Source of the DNA: Streptomyces hyaluromycini
GTDB taxonomy: Bacteria > Actinomycetota > Actinomycetes > Streptomycetales > Streptomycetaceae
Direction of reading: 5' to 3'
Assembly (NCBI RefSeq): GCF_002217755.1
Contig: NZ_BCFL01000027.1
Coordinates: 211,209-275,208 of the forward strand
Length of the DNA: 64,000 nucleotides
This document shows positions 34,055 through 42,770 of this stretch, piece after piece. Numbering within the stretch: the stretch's first letter is position 1; each line of letters opens with the position of its first letter. The notes beneath the pieces are model-generated. The model did no database searches. It had not been told where the DNA came from and was given only the letters and a program-made list of their open reading frames with translations. Position numbers and translations under genes: made by a program.

Positions 34055-36376
34055 TCAGCGGAAGGTACGCAGTCGCAGACTGTTGGTCACCACGAACACC
34101 GAGGAGAAGGCCATCGCGGCGCCCGCGATCATCGGGTTCAGGAGTCCGGCGGCGGCCAGTGGGAGCGCGGCCACGTTGTAGCCGAAGGCCCACGCGAGGT
34201 TGCCCTTGATGGTCGCGAGGGTCCGGCGGGACAGCCGGATCGCGTCCGCCGCCACCCGCAGGTCCCCGCGCACCAGGGTCAGATCACCGGCCTCGATCGC
34301 CGCGTCCGTCCCCGTGCCCATCGCAAGGCCCAGGTCCGCGGTGGCCAGCGCGGCCGCGTCGTTGACGCCGTCGCCGACCATGGCGACCGTCCGCCCCTCG
34401 CGCTGCAGCCGTCGTACGACGTCCACCTTGTCCTCGGGCAGCACCTCGGCGACGACCTCGGTGATGCCGACCGCCCGGGCGACCGATTCGGCCACCGCCC
34501 GGTTGTCCCCGGTCAGCAGCACCGGCGTCAGCCCGAGCGCGCGCAGCTCGCGGACCGCCTCGGCGCTGGTGTCCTTGACCGCGTCGGCGACGGCGAGGAC
34601 ACCCCGGGCCTGCCCGTCCCACCCGGCCAGGACGGCCGTACGCCCCTCCTGCTCGGCCCGCGAGCGCGCCAGGGCCAACTCCTTCGGCACCACGTCGAAG
34701 AGGCGCCCCACGGCCACCTGGCGGCCGTCCACGCGCCCGCGTACGCCCCGCCCCGGGACGTTCTCGAAGTCCTCGACCGCGGGCAGCGTCCCGACCCGCT
34801 CCCGCGCCCCCGCGGCGATCGCCCTGGCGACCGGATGCTCGGAGGCGTGTTCGAGGGCGCCCGCGAGCCGCAGCACCTCGTCCTCTTCGTCCTGGTTGGC
34901 GCCCTGGACGGTGTACACCTCCTGGAGGCGCATCCGCCCGGTGGTCACCGTCCCGGTCTTGTCGAGGACGACGGTGTCGACCCGGCGCGTGGACTCCAGC
35001 ACCTCGGGGCCCTTGATGAGGATGCCCAGCTGGGCACCGCGGCCGGTGCCCACCATCAGTGCGGTCGGCGTGGCCAGGCCCAGGGCGCACGGGCAGGCGA
35101 TGATCAGGACGGCGACGGCGGCCGTGAACGCGGCGGCCGTGTCCCCGGTGACGCCGAGCCAGACCCCGAAGGTGCCGAGCGCGACGACGATGACGGCCGG
35201 GACGAAGACGGCGGAGATCCGGTCGGCGAGGCGCTGCACCTCGGCCTTGCCGTTCTGTGCGTCCTCCACCAGCCTCGCCATCCGCGCGAGCTGGGTGTCG
35301 GCGCCGACCCGGGTCGCCTCGACGACCAGCCGCCCGCCCGCGTTCACGGTCGCGCCCGTGACGGCGTCCCCGACGGTCACGTCCACCGGCACGGACTCGC
35401 CGGTCAGCATCGACGCGTCCACCGCGGACGCCCCTTCGACCACGGTCCCGTCGGTGGCGACCTTCTCCCCGGGCCGTACGACGAACCGGTCGCCGACCGC
35501 CAGCGACGCCACCGGAACCCACACCTCGCGCCCGCCCACCCGTCGCCCGCCACCGCCCTCAACCGAGAGCGCTTCGCGCTCGCCCTCCTCGTATCGCAGC
35601 ACCGCCACGTCCCTGGCGCCCAGCTCCAGCAAGGCACGTAGAGCCGCCCCGGCGCGCCGCTTGGAACGCGCCTCCAGGTAGCGGCCGAGCAGGATCAGCG
35701 CGACGACCCCGGAGGCGACCTCCAGGTAGATCGTGGACGCGCTGTCCATGCGGGAGACGGTGAACCGGAACTCGTCGTGCATCCCCGGCATGCCCGCGTC
35801 GCCGAAGAACAGCGCCCACAGCGACCAGCCGAACGCGGCCAGCGTGCCGACCGAGACCAGGGTGTCCATGGTGGCGGCGCCGTGCCGGGCGTTGGTCCAG
35901 GCGGCCCGGTGGAACGGCGAGCCGCCCCAGACGACCACCGGAGCGGCGAGCGTCAGCGACAGCCACTGCCAGTTGTCGAACTGGAGCGCCGGGACCATCG
36001 CGAGCAGCACGACCGGTGCGGCCAGCAGGGCGGAGACCAGGAGGCGGTGGCGGAGGGCGGCGAGCTCGGGATCCCGCGCGGCCTCGGCCTCCTGTTCCGG
36101 CTCCGGCTGCGGGGGCGCGGGCTCCTCGGCCGTGTACCCGGTCTTCACGACCGTGGCGATCAGATCGGCCACCTGAACCCCCTGGGGGTATGTGACCTTC
36201 GCCTTCTCGGTCGCGTAGTTCACGGTGGCGGTGACGCCGTCCATCCGGTTGAGCTTCTTCTCGACCCGGGCGGCGCAGGAGGCGCAGGTCATGCCCCCGA
36301 TGAGCAGCTCGACCTCGGAATCACCGGCCGGGCGCGGCGGGGCTATCGGTGTCTGTGCGGTGGTGGTGCTGGTCAT
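34055..36376 (-). CDS. copA: Copper-exporting P1B-type ATPase
   Basis: A 773-aa heavy-metal P-type ATPase. The N-terminal metal-binding domain has GMTCASC (about residues 28-34). The membrane metal site is CPCALG, typical of Cu(I)/Ag(I) exporters; then come DKTGTVTTG (phosphorylation Asp), EHPVARAI, and VGDGVNDAAAL (hinge). Eight membrane helices are expected. The protein exports Cu(I) from the cytoplasm. copZ is encoded 180 bp upstream on the same strand with a CsoR-type operator ahead of it, so the two are probably one copper-responsive unit. ATG 36376 is followed by a Thr/Pro-rich start before the binding domain. Confidence 0.95.
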   Translation of the reverse strand: MTSTTTAQTPIAPPRPAGDSEVELLIGGMTCASCAARVEKKLNRMDGVTATVNYATEKAKVTYPQGVQVADLIATVVKTGYTAEEPAPPQPEPEQEAEAARDPELAALRHRLLVSALLAAPVVLLAMVPALQFDNWQWLSLTLAAPVVVWGGSPFHRAAWTNARHGAATMDTLVSVGTLAAFGWSLWALFFGDAGMPGMHDEFRFTVSRMDSASTIYLEVASGVVALILLGRYLEARSKRRAGAALRALLELGARDVAVLRYEEGEREALSVEGGGGRRVGGREVWVPVASLAVGDRFVVRPGEKVATDGTVVEGASAVDASMLTGESVPVDVTVGDAVTGATVNAGGRLVVEATRVGADTQLARMARLVEDAQNGKAEVQRLADRISAVFVPAVIVVALGTFGVWLGVTGDTAAAFTAAVAVLIIACPCALGLATPTALMVGTGRGAQLGILIKGPEVLESTRRVDTVVLDKTGTVTTGRMRLQEVYTVQGANQDEEDEVLRLAGALEHASEHPVARAIAAGARERVGTLPAVEDFENVPGRGVRGRVDGRQVAVGRLFDVVPKELALARSRAEQEGRTAVLAGWDGQARGVLAVADAVKDTSAEAVRELRALGLTPVLLTGDNRAVAESVARAVGITEVVAEVLPEDKVDVVRRLQREGRTVAMVGDGVNDAAALATADLGLAMGTGTDAAIEAGDLTLVRGDLRVAADAIRLSRRTLATIKGNLAWAFGYNVAALPLAAAGLLNPMIAGAAMAFSSVFVVTNSLRLRTFR

Positions 36377-36556
36377 GTCCGGACTCCAGACAACGGACCG
36401 GACCGTACGGAGCCAGTATCAGCTGGTCGGCACGGCCCGGCGGAGAGATACGTTTCCGTCGTACGTACGGCTCGTGGCGCCGGTTCTCGCTTGTTCCCGG
36501 GGCGTGTCGCCGGGGCGTGTTCCCCGGGTGCGTTCCCCGGGTGCGTTCCCGGGGTG

Positions 36557-36796
36557 TCAGGCGCGGCCGGCGAGCTCGAAGCCCGCCTCGTCGACGGCGG
36601 CGCGGACCGCCTCGTCGTCGAGCGGGGCCGCGGAGACGACCGTGACCTCGCCGCTGGCCGCGACGGCCTGCACCGAGCTGACGCCGGGGAGCCCGGAGAG
36701 CTCGGCGGAGACGGAACCCTCACAGTGTCCGCAGCTCATGCCGGTCACCTTGTAGACGGCGGTCACGGAGCCCGGGGTGTCGGTCTGCGCGGTCAT
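36557..36796 (-). CDS. copZ: Copper chaperone (heavy-metal-associated domain)
   Basis: A 79-aa single HMA domain with YKVTGMSCGHCEGSVSAEL, whose two Cys bind Cu(I), and the usual beta-alpha-beta-beta-alpha-beta pattern. It delivers Cu(I) to CopA. ATG 36796 has GAGGAGAACGAC upstream. The longer open frame (from 36838) contains no good start. The gene is preceded by a palindrome of the CsoR type at 36864-36880 and followed by copA. Confidence 0.93.
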   Translation of the reverse strand: MTAQTDTPGSVTAVYKVTGMSCGHCEGSVSAELSGLPGVSSVQAVAASGEVTVVSAAPLDDEAVRAAVDEAGFELAGRA

Positions 36797-36863
36797 GTCG
36801 TTCTCCTCGTCGAGGCGTGTGGGGCCGGTGGGGCCCACGAGGGAACCCCACTTTCGTCACACT

Positions 36864-36880
36864 ATACCCCTAGGGGGTAT
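36864..36880. promoter_or_regulatory. CsoR-type operator upstream of copZ
   Basis: ATACCCCTAGGGGGTAT is a near-perfect dyad matching the ATACCCC-N-GGGGTAT form recognised by copper-sensing CsoR repressors in actinobacteria. It lies 68 bp before the copZ start and overlaps the TAG stop (36870-36872) of the PrsW gene. Confidence 0.75.
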
Positions 36881-37820
36881 TTCTCCAAGAGGGGTCCCGG
36901 CGCGCCAGCGAGTGCGTCCAGGCGACGCCGAGCAGCGCGACCAGTACCAGCAGGCCGACCGAGAACACCGTGAAGAGGTGCTCCTGTGCCGCGCTGGGGC
37001 GCGGGATGTACCCCTCGGCGAACAGCTGCCGGTCCAGCCCGGTACCCGCCAGACGTGCCACCAGCCAGATCGCGATGCCGTGCGTGGAGTCCCACAGGGC
37101 GTGCAGCAGGGTGACCCCGAGGCAGGCGGCGAGAACCTGGGCGGTGAGGCGGAAACGGCCGTTCGGGCGGCGGCAGGAGAGCAGGGCGCCACCGGCGATC
37201 GCCGTCCACAGGCCGTGCCCGAAGGGGGCCAGCGCGCCGCGCAGGATCTCCGTCTCGATCAGCGCGCGCAGGTCGATGCCCTCGGTGGAGACGGCCGCGT
37301 CGAACGCGTACCCGGCGCTCTCCAGGGCCGCGAAGCCGAAGCCGACCGCGGCGCCGAGCACCAGCCCGGCCCGCATGCCCCGGATCCCGGGCATCCGGCG
37401 CAGTGCGAACACCAGCGCACCGAGCTTCGCGCTCTCCTCGATCAGGCCGACGGCGACGAACATCCCCCAGGAGGGGCGGACGAGGTAGGACTCCATCACC
37501 GAGGTGCCCAGCACGCCGAGCGTGCCGCCGGTCAGGAAGCAGCCGAGGACCGCGCTGACCCCGAGGTCGCGGCCGTGCCGCTCGTAGGCCCACAGCACGA
37601 AGGCGACCGGCACGAGAAAGCTGCCGAGCAGGATCAGCGTCGGCAGCAGGGTGGTGTTCTTCGTCGCGTACGTGACCGCCGCGGTCAGCGCCCACAGGGC
37701 GAGCCCGCCGCCGAGGCAGCGCTTCCACAGGCCGGTGCGGATACGGGGGTACGGCGGTGGCGGCTGCAGCGGACCGGGGATACGGGCCTGCGGCCGGCCG
37801 GGCGGCGGAGAGTGGGTCAC
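36870..37820 (-). CDS. PrsW family intramembrane metalloprotease
   Basis: A 316-aa membrane protein of the PrsW group with about eight helices. The N-terminus is proline-rich and cytoplasmic. Active-site-like motifs: GLIEESAKLGAL (EExxK, near 127), GAAVGFGFAALESAGYAF (FAxxE, near 158-170), RGALAPFGHGLWTAIAG (HxxxT-like) and LLHALWDSTHG (HxxxD). PrsW of Bacillus subtilis cleaves an anti-sigma factor; a target here is not evident. GTG 37820 starts the protein. Its stop codon is inside the CsoR-type palindrome of copZ. Confidence 0.88.
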   Translation of the reverse strand: MTHSPPPGRPQARIPGPLQPPPPYPRIRTGLWKRCLGGGLALWALTAAVTYATKNTTLLPTLILLGSFLVPVAFVLWAYERHGRDLGVSAVLGCFLTGGTLGVLGTSVMESYLVRPSWGMFVAVGLIEESAKLGALVFALRRMPGIRGMRAGLVLGAAVGFGFAALESAGYAFDAAVSTEGIDLRALIETEILRGALAPFGHGLWTAIAGGALLSCRRPNGRFRLTAQVLAACLGVTLLHALWDSTHGIAIWLVARLAGTGLDRQLFAEGYIPRPSAAQEHLFTVFSVGLLVLVALLGVAWTHSLARRDPSWRNTP

Positions 37821-37962
37821 GGCGGGTCCCCTTGTGCTCCTGCGGGTGCGGGTGGCGCTCGTCTGCCAGAGCTCGTCTTCTGGAGATTGGGACGATTTAT
37901 CCGCACCTTAGGCAGATGTGCCGTGTGCCGCAGTCCGGGGAGTTCGGGGGAGTGGCCGCCGG

Positions 37963-38643
37963 TCAGCCGGCGGGTTGGTCGAGGTGGTGGCCCACCAGGG
38001 GGTCCAGGTAGCGGGTGAGCGCGTTCTTGATCTCCTGGATGTACGCCTGTTGCTCGGTGCCCTCGTGGCTGAGCACCAGCTCCAGTCCCGCCTTGTAGAT
38101 GCCGAGGCAGACGTGTGCCGTCCGTGTGACGTCGGCCTTGTCGGTGCCCGGCGCGAGGAGCGAGGCGAGCAGGGTCTCGATGCGGCCGAGCAGGCTGGTG
38201 TGCAGGGCGTCGTGGGCCTCGGTGATGCCGCCGGGCATGTCGGGGCCGTGCATCAGCGCGAAGAACACGGGGTGGTCGGTGTTGAAGGCGGTGAGGCGGT
38301 CCACGACGGCGGCGACCGCGTCCGCCAGCGGGGTGGCGGGGTCGACCGGCGCGAGCGCCTCGCCGTAGGTGTCCCGCAGATCGTGCATGAGCCGGTCGCC
38401 CAGCTCGATCGCGATCGCCTCCTTGTTCGGGAAGAACTGGTAGAGCGTGCCGGGGGAGACGCCGGCCTCGCGGGCGATGGCGTTGGTGCTGGCTGCGGTG
38501 TAGCCCGTGGCGCAGAAGACCGAGGCGGCGGCTTCGAGCAGCTGCTGGATGCGCCGCTCGCCGCGAGCCTGCCGCCGGCGCGGCTGCTCCCTGCCCGTGG
38601 CCGTGTCCTCGGGCTGCTCTGGCTTCTCGGGCTTGTCGGGCAC
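37963..38643 (-). CDS. TetR family transcriptional regulator
   Basis: A 226-aa TetR-type repressor: a charged N-terminal extension, helix-turn-helix at about residues 30-75 (IQQLLEAAASVFCATGYTAA, STNAIAREAGVSPGTLYQFF), then a helical ligand domain. It is divergent from an MMPL transporter gene, and two similar dyads lie between them, so it most likely represses both. The GTG at 38643 is the start. The ligand may be a substrate of the transporter. Confidence 0.9.
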   Translation of the reverse strand: MPDKPEKPEQPEDTATGREQPRRRQARGERRIQQLLEAAASVFCATGYTAASTNAIAREAGVSPGTLYQFFPNKEAIAIELGDRLMHDLRDTYGEALAPVDPATPLADAVAAVVDRLTAFNTDHPVFFALMHGPDMPGGITEAHDALHTSLLGRIETLLASLLAPGTDKADVTRTAHVCLGIYKAGLELVLSHEGTEQQAYIQEIKNALTRYLDPLVGHHLDQPAG

Positions 38644-38676
38644 GCGTTATCCCCAGCTCTTCGAACGCGATTGACA

Positions 38677-38727
38677 AACGCGAGCGGTCGCTCGCATTCT
38701 GATGGAACGCGAGCGATCTCTCGTGTT
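38677..38727. promoter_or_regulatory. Twin TetR-type operators between the regulator and the MMPL gene
   Basis: AACGCGAGCGGTCGCTCGC (from 38677, dyad to 38698) and a second copy AACGCGAGCGATCTCTCG (38706-38727) are 29 bp apart. Both centre on GCGAGCG-NN-CGCTCGC-like symmetry; the first is perfect in its core, the second degenerate. Confidence 0.75.
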
Positions 38728-38823
38728 TGCCAGTCTAAGTGGCAATGGCCGACCCATGCTGCCCTGCGCACGAAGCGGATGCGTACCGGCAGGCAGTGGT
38801 CACGCTGAAGGGGACACCGCAGG

Positions 38824-41112
38824 ATGACCGAAGTCAACAAGCCGTCGCAGGCCGCAGGCGGGGCCCGCCCAGGGGGCTGGACCCGGTTCGTGACCGCCCG
38901 GCCCCGGCTCTCCCTGCTGCTCGCCCTGGTGATCACCGCGCTCGCCGTGCTGGCCGGCAGCGGGGTCGCCGACCGGCTGGGCAGTGGCGGCTGGGAGGAC
39001 CCGGCAGCCGAGTCGACGTACGCGACGAAGGCGCTGGAGCGCGAGTTCCCGGACTCCCAGCCGAACCTGCTCCTCCTGGTGGACGCGCGGGGCGGCTCGG
39101 TGGACACCCCGGCGGTGGCGGCGGAGGCGAAGGCCCTCGTCACCCGCCTGTCCGCCGAGAAGGGCGTCACAGGGGTCGGCTCGTACTGGCAGACCAAGTC
39201 GCCGTCCCTGCGCGCCGAGGACGGCCACGAAGCCCTGATCGCGGCCCGCATCACGGGTGACGAGAAGGCGGCGGCCGACACCCTGGACCGCATCGCCCCG
39301 CACTACCGGGGCACGCACGGCCCTGTGACCGTCAAGGTCGGCGGCATGGTGGCGGTCCGCAGCGACATGCAGACGATCATCAAGGAGGACCTGGCCCGCG
39401 CCGAGCTGATCGCCCTGCCCATCACGCTGGTCCTGCTGGTGATGGTGTTCGGCAGCGCGATCGCGGCCCTGCTCCCGCTCGGCATCGGCATCGTCGCCAT
39501 CCTCGGCACGAACGCGGTGCTGCGCGGCATCACGTCCTTCACGGACGTCTCGGTCTTCGCGATGAACCTCACCACGGCCCTCGGCCTCGGCCTGGCCATC
39601 GACTACGCGCTCTTCATCGTCCGCCGCTTCCGCGAGGAGCTGGCCACCGGCGCCGACCCGCTGACCGCGGTGGCCACGACGCTGCGCACCGCCGGCCGCA
39701 CGGTGCTGTTCTCGGCCCTGACGGTGGCCGTCTCCCTGGCGGCGATGCTCGTCTTCCCCCAGTACTTCCTCCGCTCGTTCGCCTACGCCGGCATAGCGGT
39801 GGTCCTGCTGGCCGCGGCGGCCGCCCTGATCCTGCTTCCGGCGGCGCTGGTCCTGCTGGGCCACCGGGTCAACTCGCTGGACCTGCGCCGGGTGTTCCGC
39901 AGGGGCCGGGAAGCCTGGCCCTCCGGCGCCGAGGGCACGGCCTGGGCCCGCGCCGCGACCCTGGTGATGCGCAGGGCCCCGCTCTTCGCCGTCGCCACCA
40001 CGGCCTTCCTGATCGTCCTCGGACTGCCGTTCCTGGGCGTGAAGTTCGGCACCGCGGACGACCGCCAGCTCCCGGCCGGCGCCGAGTCCCACGTCGTCCA
40101 GCAGCACATCCGGGACGGCTTCCCGGGCAACCCCGGCGGCGACCTCGAAGTCCTGGCCGAGGGCGGGGCGACCCGGGCGCAGTACACCGCCTACAAGGAG
40201 CGGGTGGCGGCCCTGCCCGAGGTGGCCGGGGTGGCCGGCCCCCTGGTCAAGGGCGACGAGGCGTACTTCACGGTGCAGCCGCAGGGCGAGTCGGTGGACG
40301 ACGGCGCCCAGCGTCTGGTGGGCGAGCTGCGCGCGCTGAAGACCCCCTTCGACACGAAGGTGACGGGCACGGCGGCGGTCCTGGTCGACTCCAAGCACGC
40401 CATCGCGGAGCGCCTGCCCTGGGCGGCGGCGATCATAGCGATCGTCACCCTGCTGCTGGTCTTCCTCCTCACGGGCAGCGTTCTCATCCCCGTGCAGGCG
40501 GTCCTGCTCAACGCGCTCAGCCTCACGGCGATGTTCGGCGCGGTGGTCTGGGTCTTCCAGGACGGCCACCTCTCGAACCTGCTGGGCTTCACCAGCTCCG
40601 GTTCGATCGAGACCACACTCCCGGTCCTGATGTTCTGCGTCGCCTTCGGCCTCTCGATGGACTACGGGGTGTTCCTGCTCTCGCGCATCAAGGAGGAGTA
40701 CGACAGGACGGGCGACCACGAGCGGGCGGTCCGCCTCGGCCTGCAGCGCACCGGGGGCCTGATCACCGCGGCGGCGATCATCCTGGCGGTGGTGATGGTG
40801 GCGATCGGCACGTCCCGGGTCACCAACACCAAGATGCTCGGCCTCGGTATCGCCCTGGCGGTCCTGATGGACGCGATGGTCGTCCGCAGCCTCCTGGTCC
40901 CGGCCATCATGCGCCTGACGGGCAAGGCGACCTGGTGGGCACCGGCCCCGCTGCGCCGCTTCCACGACCGCTTCGGCCTGAGCGAGGGCGAGCAGGCGGC
41001 ACCCGAGCCGGACGCGCCTCAGCCGGACGCGCCCGAAAGGGGCGCGGGGAACGGCGCGACCAGCCACGACGAGCCGGAACCGGCGCTGCAACCGGACCCC
41101 CACGGCGCTTAG
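38824..41112 (+). CDS. MMPL family transporter
   Basis: A 762-aa RND-type transporter of the MMPL group. It has about 12 membrane helices in two halves: helix 1 at residues 25-42, then a large extracellular loop, a five-helix group (LGLGLAIDYALFIVRRFREE near 265), a second extracellular loop, and another helix group (FGLSMDYGVFLLSRIKEEYD near 615). These GxxxDY repeats carry the proton-relay Asp-Tyr pairs. Such proteins export lipids, siderophores or drugs. The divergent TetR gene is its likely regulator. The C-terminal tail contains ERGAGNGATSHDEP, which derives from a GC-rich repeat (41036-41070). Confidence 0.9.
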   Translation: MTEVNKPSQAAGGARPGGWTRFVTARPRLSLLLALVITALAVLAGSGVADRLGSGGWEDPAAESTYATKALEREFPDSQPNLLLLVDARGGSVDTPAVAAEAKALVTRLSAEKGVTGVGSYWQTKSPSLRAEDGHEALIAARITGDEKAAADTLDRIAPHYRGTHGPVTVKVGGMVAVRSDMQTIIKEDLARAELIALPITLVLLVMVFGSAIAALLPLGIGIVAILGTNAVLRGITSFTDVSVFAMNLTTALGLGLAIDYALFIVRRFREELATGADPLTAVATTLRTAGRTVLFSALTVAVSLAAMLVFPQYFLRSFAYAGIAVVLLAAAAALILLPAALVLLGHRVNSLDLRRVFRRGREAWPSGAEGTAWARAATLVMRRAPLFAVATTAFLIVLGLPFLGVKFGTADDRQLPAGAESHVVQQHIRDGFPGNPGGDLEVLAEGGATRAQYTAYKERVAALPEVAGVAGPLVKGDEAYFTVQPQGESVDDGAQRLVGELRALKTPFDTKVTGTAAVLVDSKHAIAERLPWAAAIIAIVTLLLVFLLTGSVLIPVQAVLLNALSLTAMFGAVVWVFQDGHLSNLLGFTSSGSIETTLPVLMFCVAFGLSMDYGVFLLSRIKEEYDRTGDHERAVRLGLQRTGGLITAAAIILAVVMVAIGTSRVTNTKMLGLGIALAVLMDAMVVRSLLVPAIMRLTGKATWWAPAPLRRFHDRFGLSEGEQAAPEPDAPQPDAPERGAGNGATSHDEPEPALQPDPHGA
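41036..41070 (+). repeat. GC-rich interspersed repeat inside the MMPL reading frame
   Basis: AAAGGGGCGCGGGGA followed by CGGCGCGACCAGCCACGAC. The same family occurs at 43723-43787, 51882-51940 and 57608-57668 between genes; here it encodes part of the transporter tail. Confidence 0.7.
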
Positions 41113-41144
41113 CCTTCGCGCAGCCCCCGAAAGGAGCACCCGCG

Positions 41145-42188
41145 ATGCGAGCCGTCGTCTTCGACCACTACGCCACCCCCGCCGAGGTCCGGGACGTCCC
41201 CGACCCCCGCCCGGCCCCGCACGGAGTGGTCGTCCGCGTGGAAGCCACCGGCCTCTGCCGAAGCGACTGGCACGGCTGGACGGGCCACGACCCGGACATC
41301 ACGCTCCCGCACGTCCCCGGCCACGAGCTGGCCGGTGTCGTGGAGTCGGCCGGCGCCGGGGTGACCGCCTGGCACCCCGGCGACCGGGTCACCGTCCCCT
41401 TCGTCTGCGCCTGCGGCGGCTGCCCGTCCTGCGCGGCCGGCGACCAGCAGGTCTGCGAACGCCAGACCCAGCCCGGCTTCACCCACTGGGGCTCCTTCGC
41501 CCAGTACGTGGCGCTGGACCACGCCGACGTGAACCTGGTGGCGATCCCGGACGACATGTCGTACGCGACGGCGGCCTCCCTCGGCTGCCGCTTCGCCACC
41601 GCCTTCCGCGCGGTGGTGCAGCAGGGCAGGGCCAGGGCGGGGGAGTGGGTGTCGGTGTACGGCTGCGGGGGCGTGGGCCTGTCGGCGGTGATGATCGCGG
41701 CGGCGTCCGGAGCGCGGGTGGTGGCGGTCGACGTGTCGCCCCAAGCCCTGGACCTGGCCCGGAAGTTCGGCGCGGCCCACGGCGTGGACGCCACGGACAC
41801 CGACGACCCGGCCGCGGCGGTCCGCGACCTGACCTCCGGCGGCGCCCACCTCTCCCTGGACGCCCTCGGCTCCCCCGCCACCTCGGCAGCCTCGGTCAAC
41901 TCCCTGCGCCGCCGCGGCCGGCACGTCCAGGTGGGCCTGCTGCCGTCCCCGGACGGCAACACCCCCGTGCCACTGGCCCGCGCGATCGCCCTGGAGCTGG
42001 AACTCCTCGGCAGCCACGGCATGGCGGCCCACACCTACCCCGCCATGCTCGAACTGGTCCGCGCGGGCATCCTCCGCCCCGACCTCCTGGTCACCTCGAC
42101 GATCACCCTGGACGCGGCCCCGGCAGCCCTGGCGGCGATGGGCGGGGCACCGGCGGCGGGGGTGACGGTCATCGAACCGTGGGCCTGA
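41145..42188 (+). CDS. Zinc-dependent alcohol dehydrogenase (MDR family)
   Basis: A 347-aa medium-chain dehydrogenase. Catalytic zinc ligands: GLCRSDWHGW (Cys near 37), PGHELAG (His-Glu near 60); structural zinc cysteines in CACGGCPSCAAGDQQVC (residues 87-103). The NAD-binding motif is VYGCGGVGLSAVM (about 170). The ATG at 41145 has GAAAGGAG upstream. It follows the MMPL gene by 32 bp and may be co-transcribed with it, though no functional link is clear. The substrate cannot be read from sequence. Confidence 0.9.
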   Translation: MRAVVFDHYATPAEVRDVPDPRPAPHGVVVRVEATGLCRSDWHGWTGHDPDITLPHVPGHELAGVVESAGAGVTAWHPGDRVTVPFVCACGGCPSCAAGDQQVCERQTQPGFTHWGSFAQYVALDHADVNLVAIPDDMSYATAASLGCRFATAFRAVVQQGRARAGEWVSVYGCGGVGLSAVMIAAASGARVVAVDVSPQALDLARKFGAAHGVDATDTDDPAAAVRDLTSGGAHLSLDALGSPATSAASVNSLRRRGRHVQVGLLPSPDGNTPVPLARAIALELELLGSHGMAAHTYPAMLELVRAGILRPDLLVTSTITLDAAPAALAAMGGAPAAGVTVIEPWA

Positions 42189-42239
42189 CGCGTGCACGCC
42201 CCGCGCCCCCCCGGCGGGCGGGGCATCCTGCGACAGGGC

Positions 42240-42440
42240 TCAGAAGTCTCTGCGCCCTCGGTTGCCCGGCCGGGAGGCTACCCAGGCGCGGACCGTGTCG
42301 GCGTACCAGTAGGGCTTGCCGCCCTCGACGTGGTCCGGCGGGGGAAGCAGTCCGTGCTTGCGGTAGGAGCGGACGGTGTCCGGCTGCACCCGGATGTGCG
42401 CCGCGATCTCCTTGTAGGACCAGAGCCGTCGGTCGGTCAT
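42240..42440 (-). CDS. Small helix-turn-helix protein
   Basis: A 66-aa protein with an excisionase/MerR-like winged helix: WSYKEIAAHIRVQPDTVRSY, RKHGLLPPPDHVEG and YWYADTVRAWVASRPGNRG. Such proteins bind DNA in plasmid or phage elements or in small regulatory units. The ATG at 42440 has GGGAGG at 8 bp; the GTG three codons earlier has no room for one. No integrase or other mobile gene is nearby, so it may be a remnant or a host regulator. Confidence 0.75.
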   Translation of the reverse strand: MTDRRLWSYKEIAAHIRVQPDTVRSYRKHGLLPPPDHVEGGKPYWYADTVRAWVASRPGNRGRRDF

Positions 42441-42770
42441 GGGATGCACCTCCCTGCGCGCACCGCGGGGGCGACCGGAGGCGGTCGTCGGGGGAGCCGG
42501 GCGCTGCGCTGGCGATCACAAAGCCTGTGCCCGGTGAACGACGGAGAGTGACTATGGGCAAGCGGCTGTCGACCTGGTGTGACCGAGAAGCCGCGTATGC
42601 GCGACATGTGTGACACAAGGGGGATGTTTGTGACAAAGCCGGGGCGCAGGTGCACGCCGCATCGTCGGCGGGGCGGGTTGACATCCGTGTGAACGGCGAT
42701 GCGCGACCGGGGAGCAAGCAGGACGGGCCGGACCCGCTGCGCCAGGTCCGGCCCGTCGGCTTCCCCCCAC
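42441..42770. other. Intergenic region with repeats of TGTGACA and a hairpin
   Basis: About 330 bp between two leftward genes, without a gene. It contains GTGTGACACAA and TTTGTGACAAAG near 42607-42645 and, just after the AraC-type gene, a 13-bp stem GACGGGCCGGACC (42722-42734) with GGTCCGGCCCGTC (42745-42757), probably its terminator. Confidence 0.5.
42722..42757 (-). terminator. Hairpin after the AraC-type gene
   Basis: Perfect 13-bp stem with a 10-base loop, 14 bp downstream of the AraC gene stop in the leftward direction. No T run. Confidence 0.7.

Noticed and set aside
36175..36195. Second CsoR-like palindrome inside the copA coding sequence
   Set aside because: The ACCCCCTGGGGGT-like stretch encodes TYPQGV in the metal-binding region and may be chance; it is too far inside the gene to act as its promoter operator.
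42240..42440. Excisionase of an integrated element
   Set aside because: No integrase, replication gene, tRNA or attachment-site repeat is found around it.
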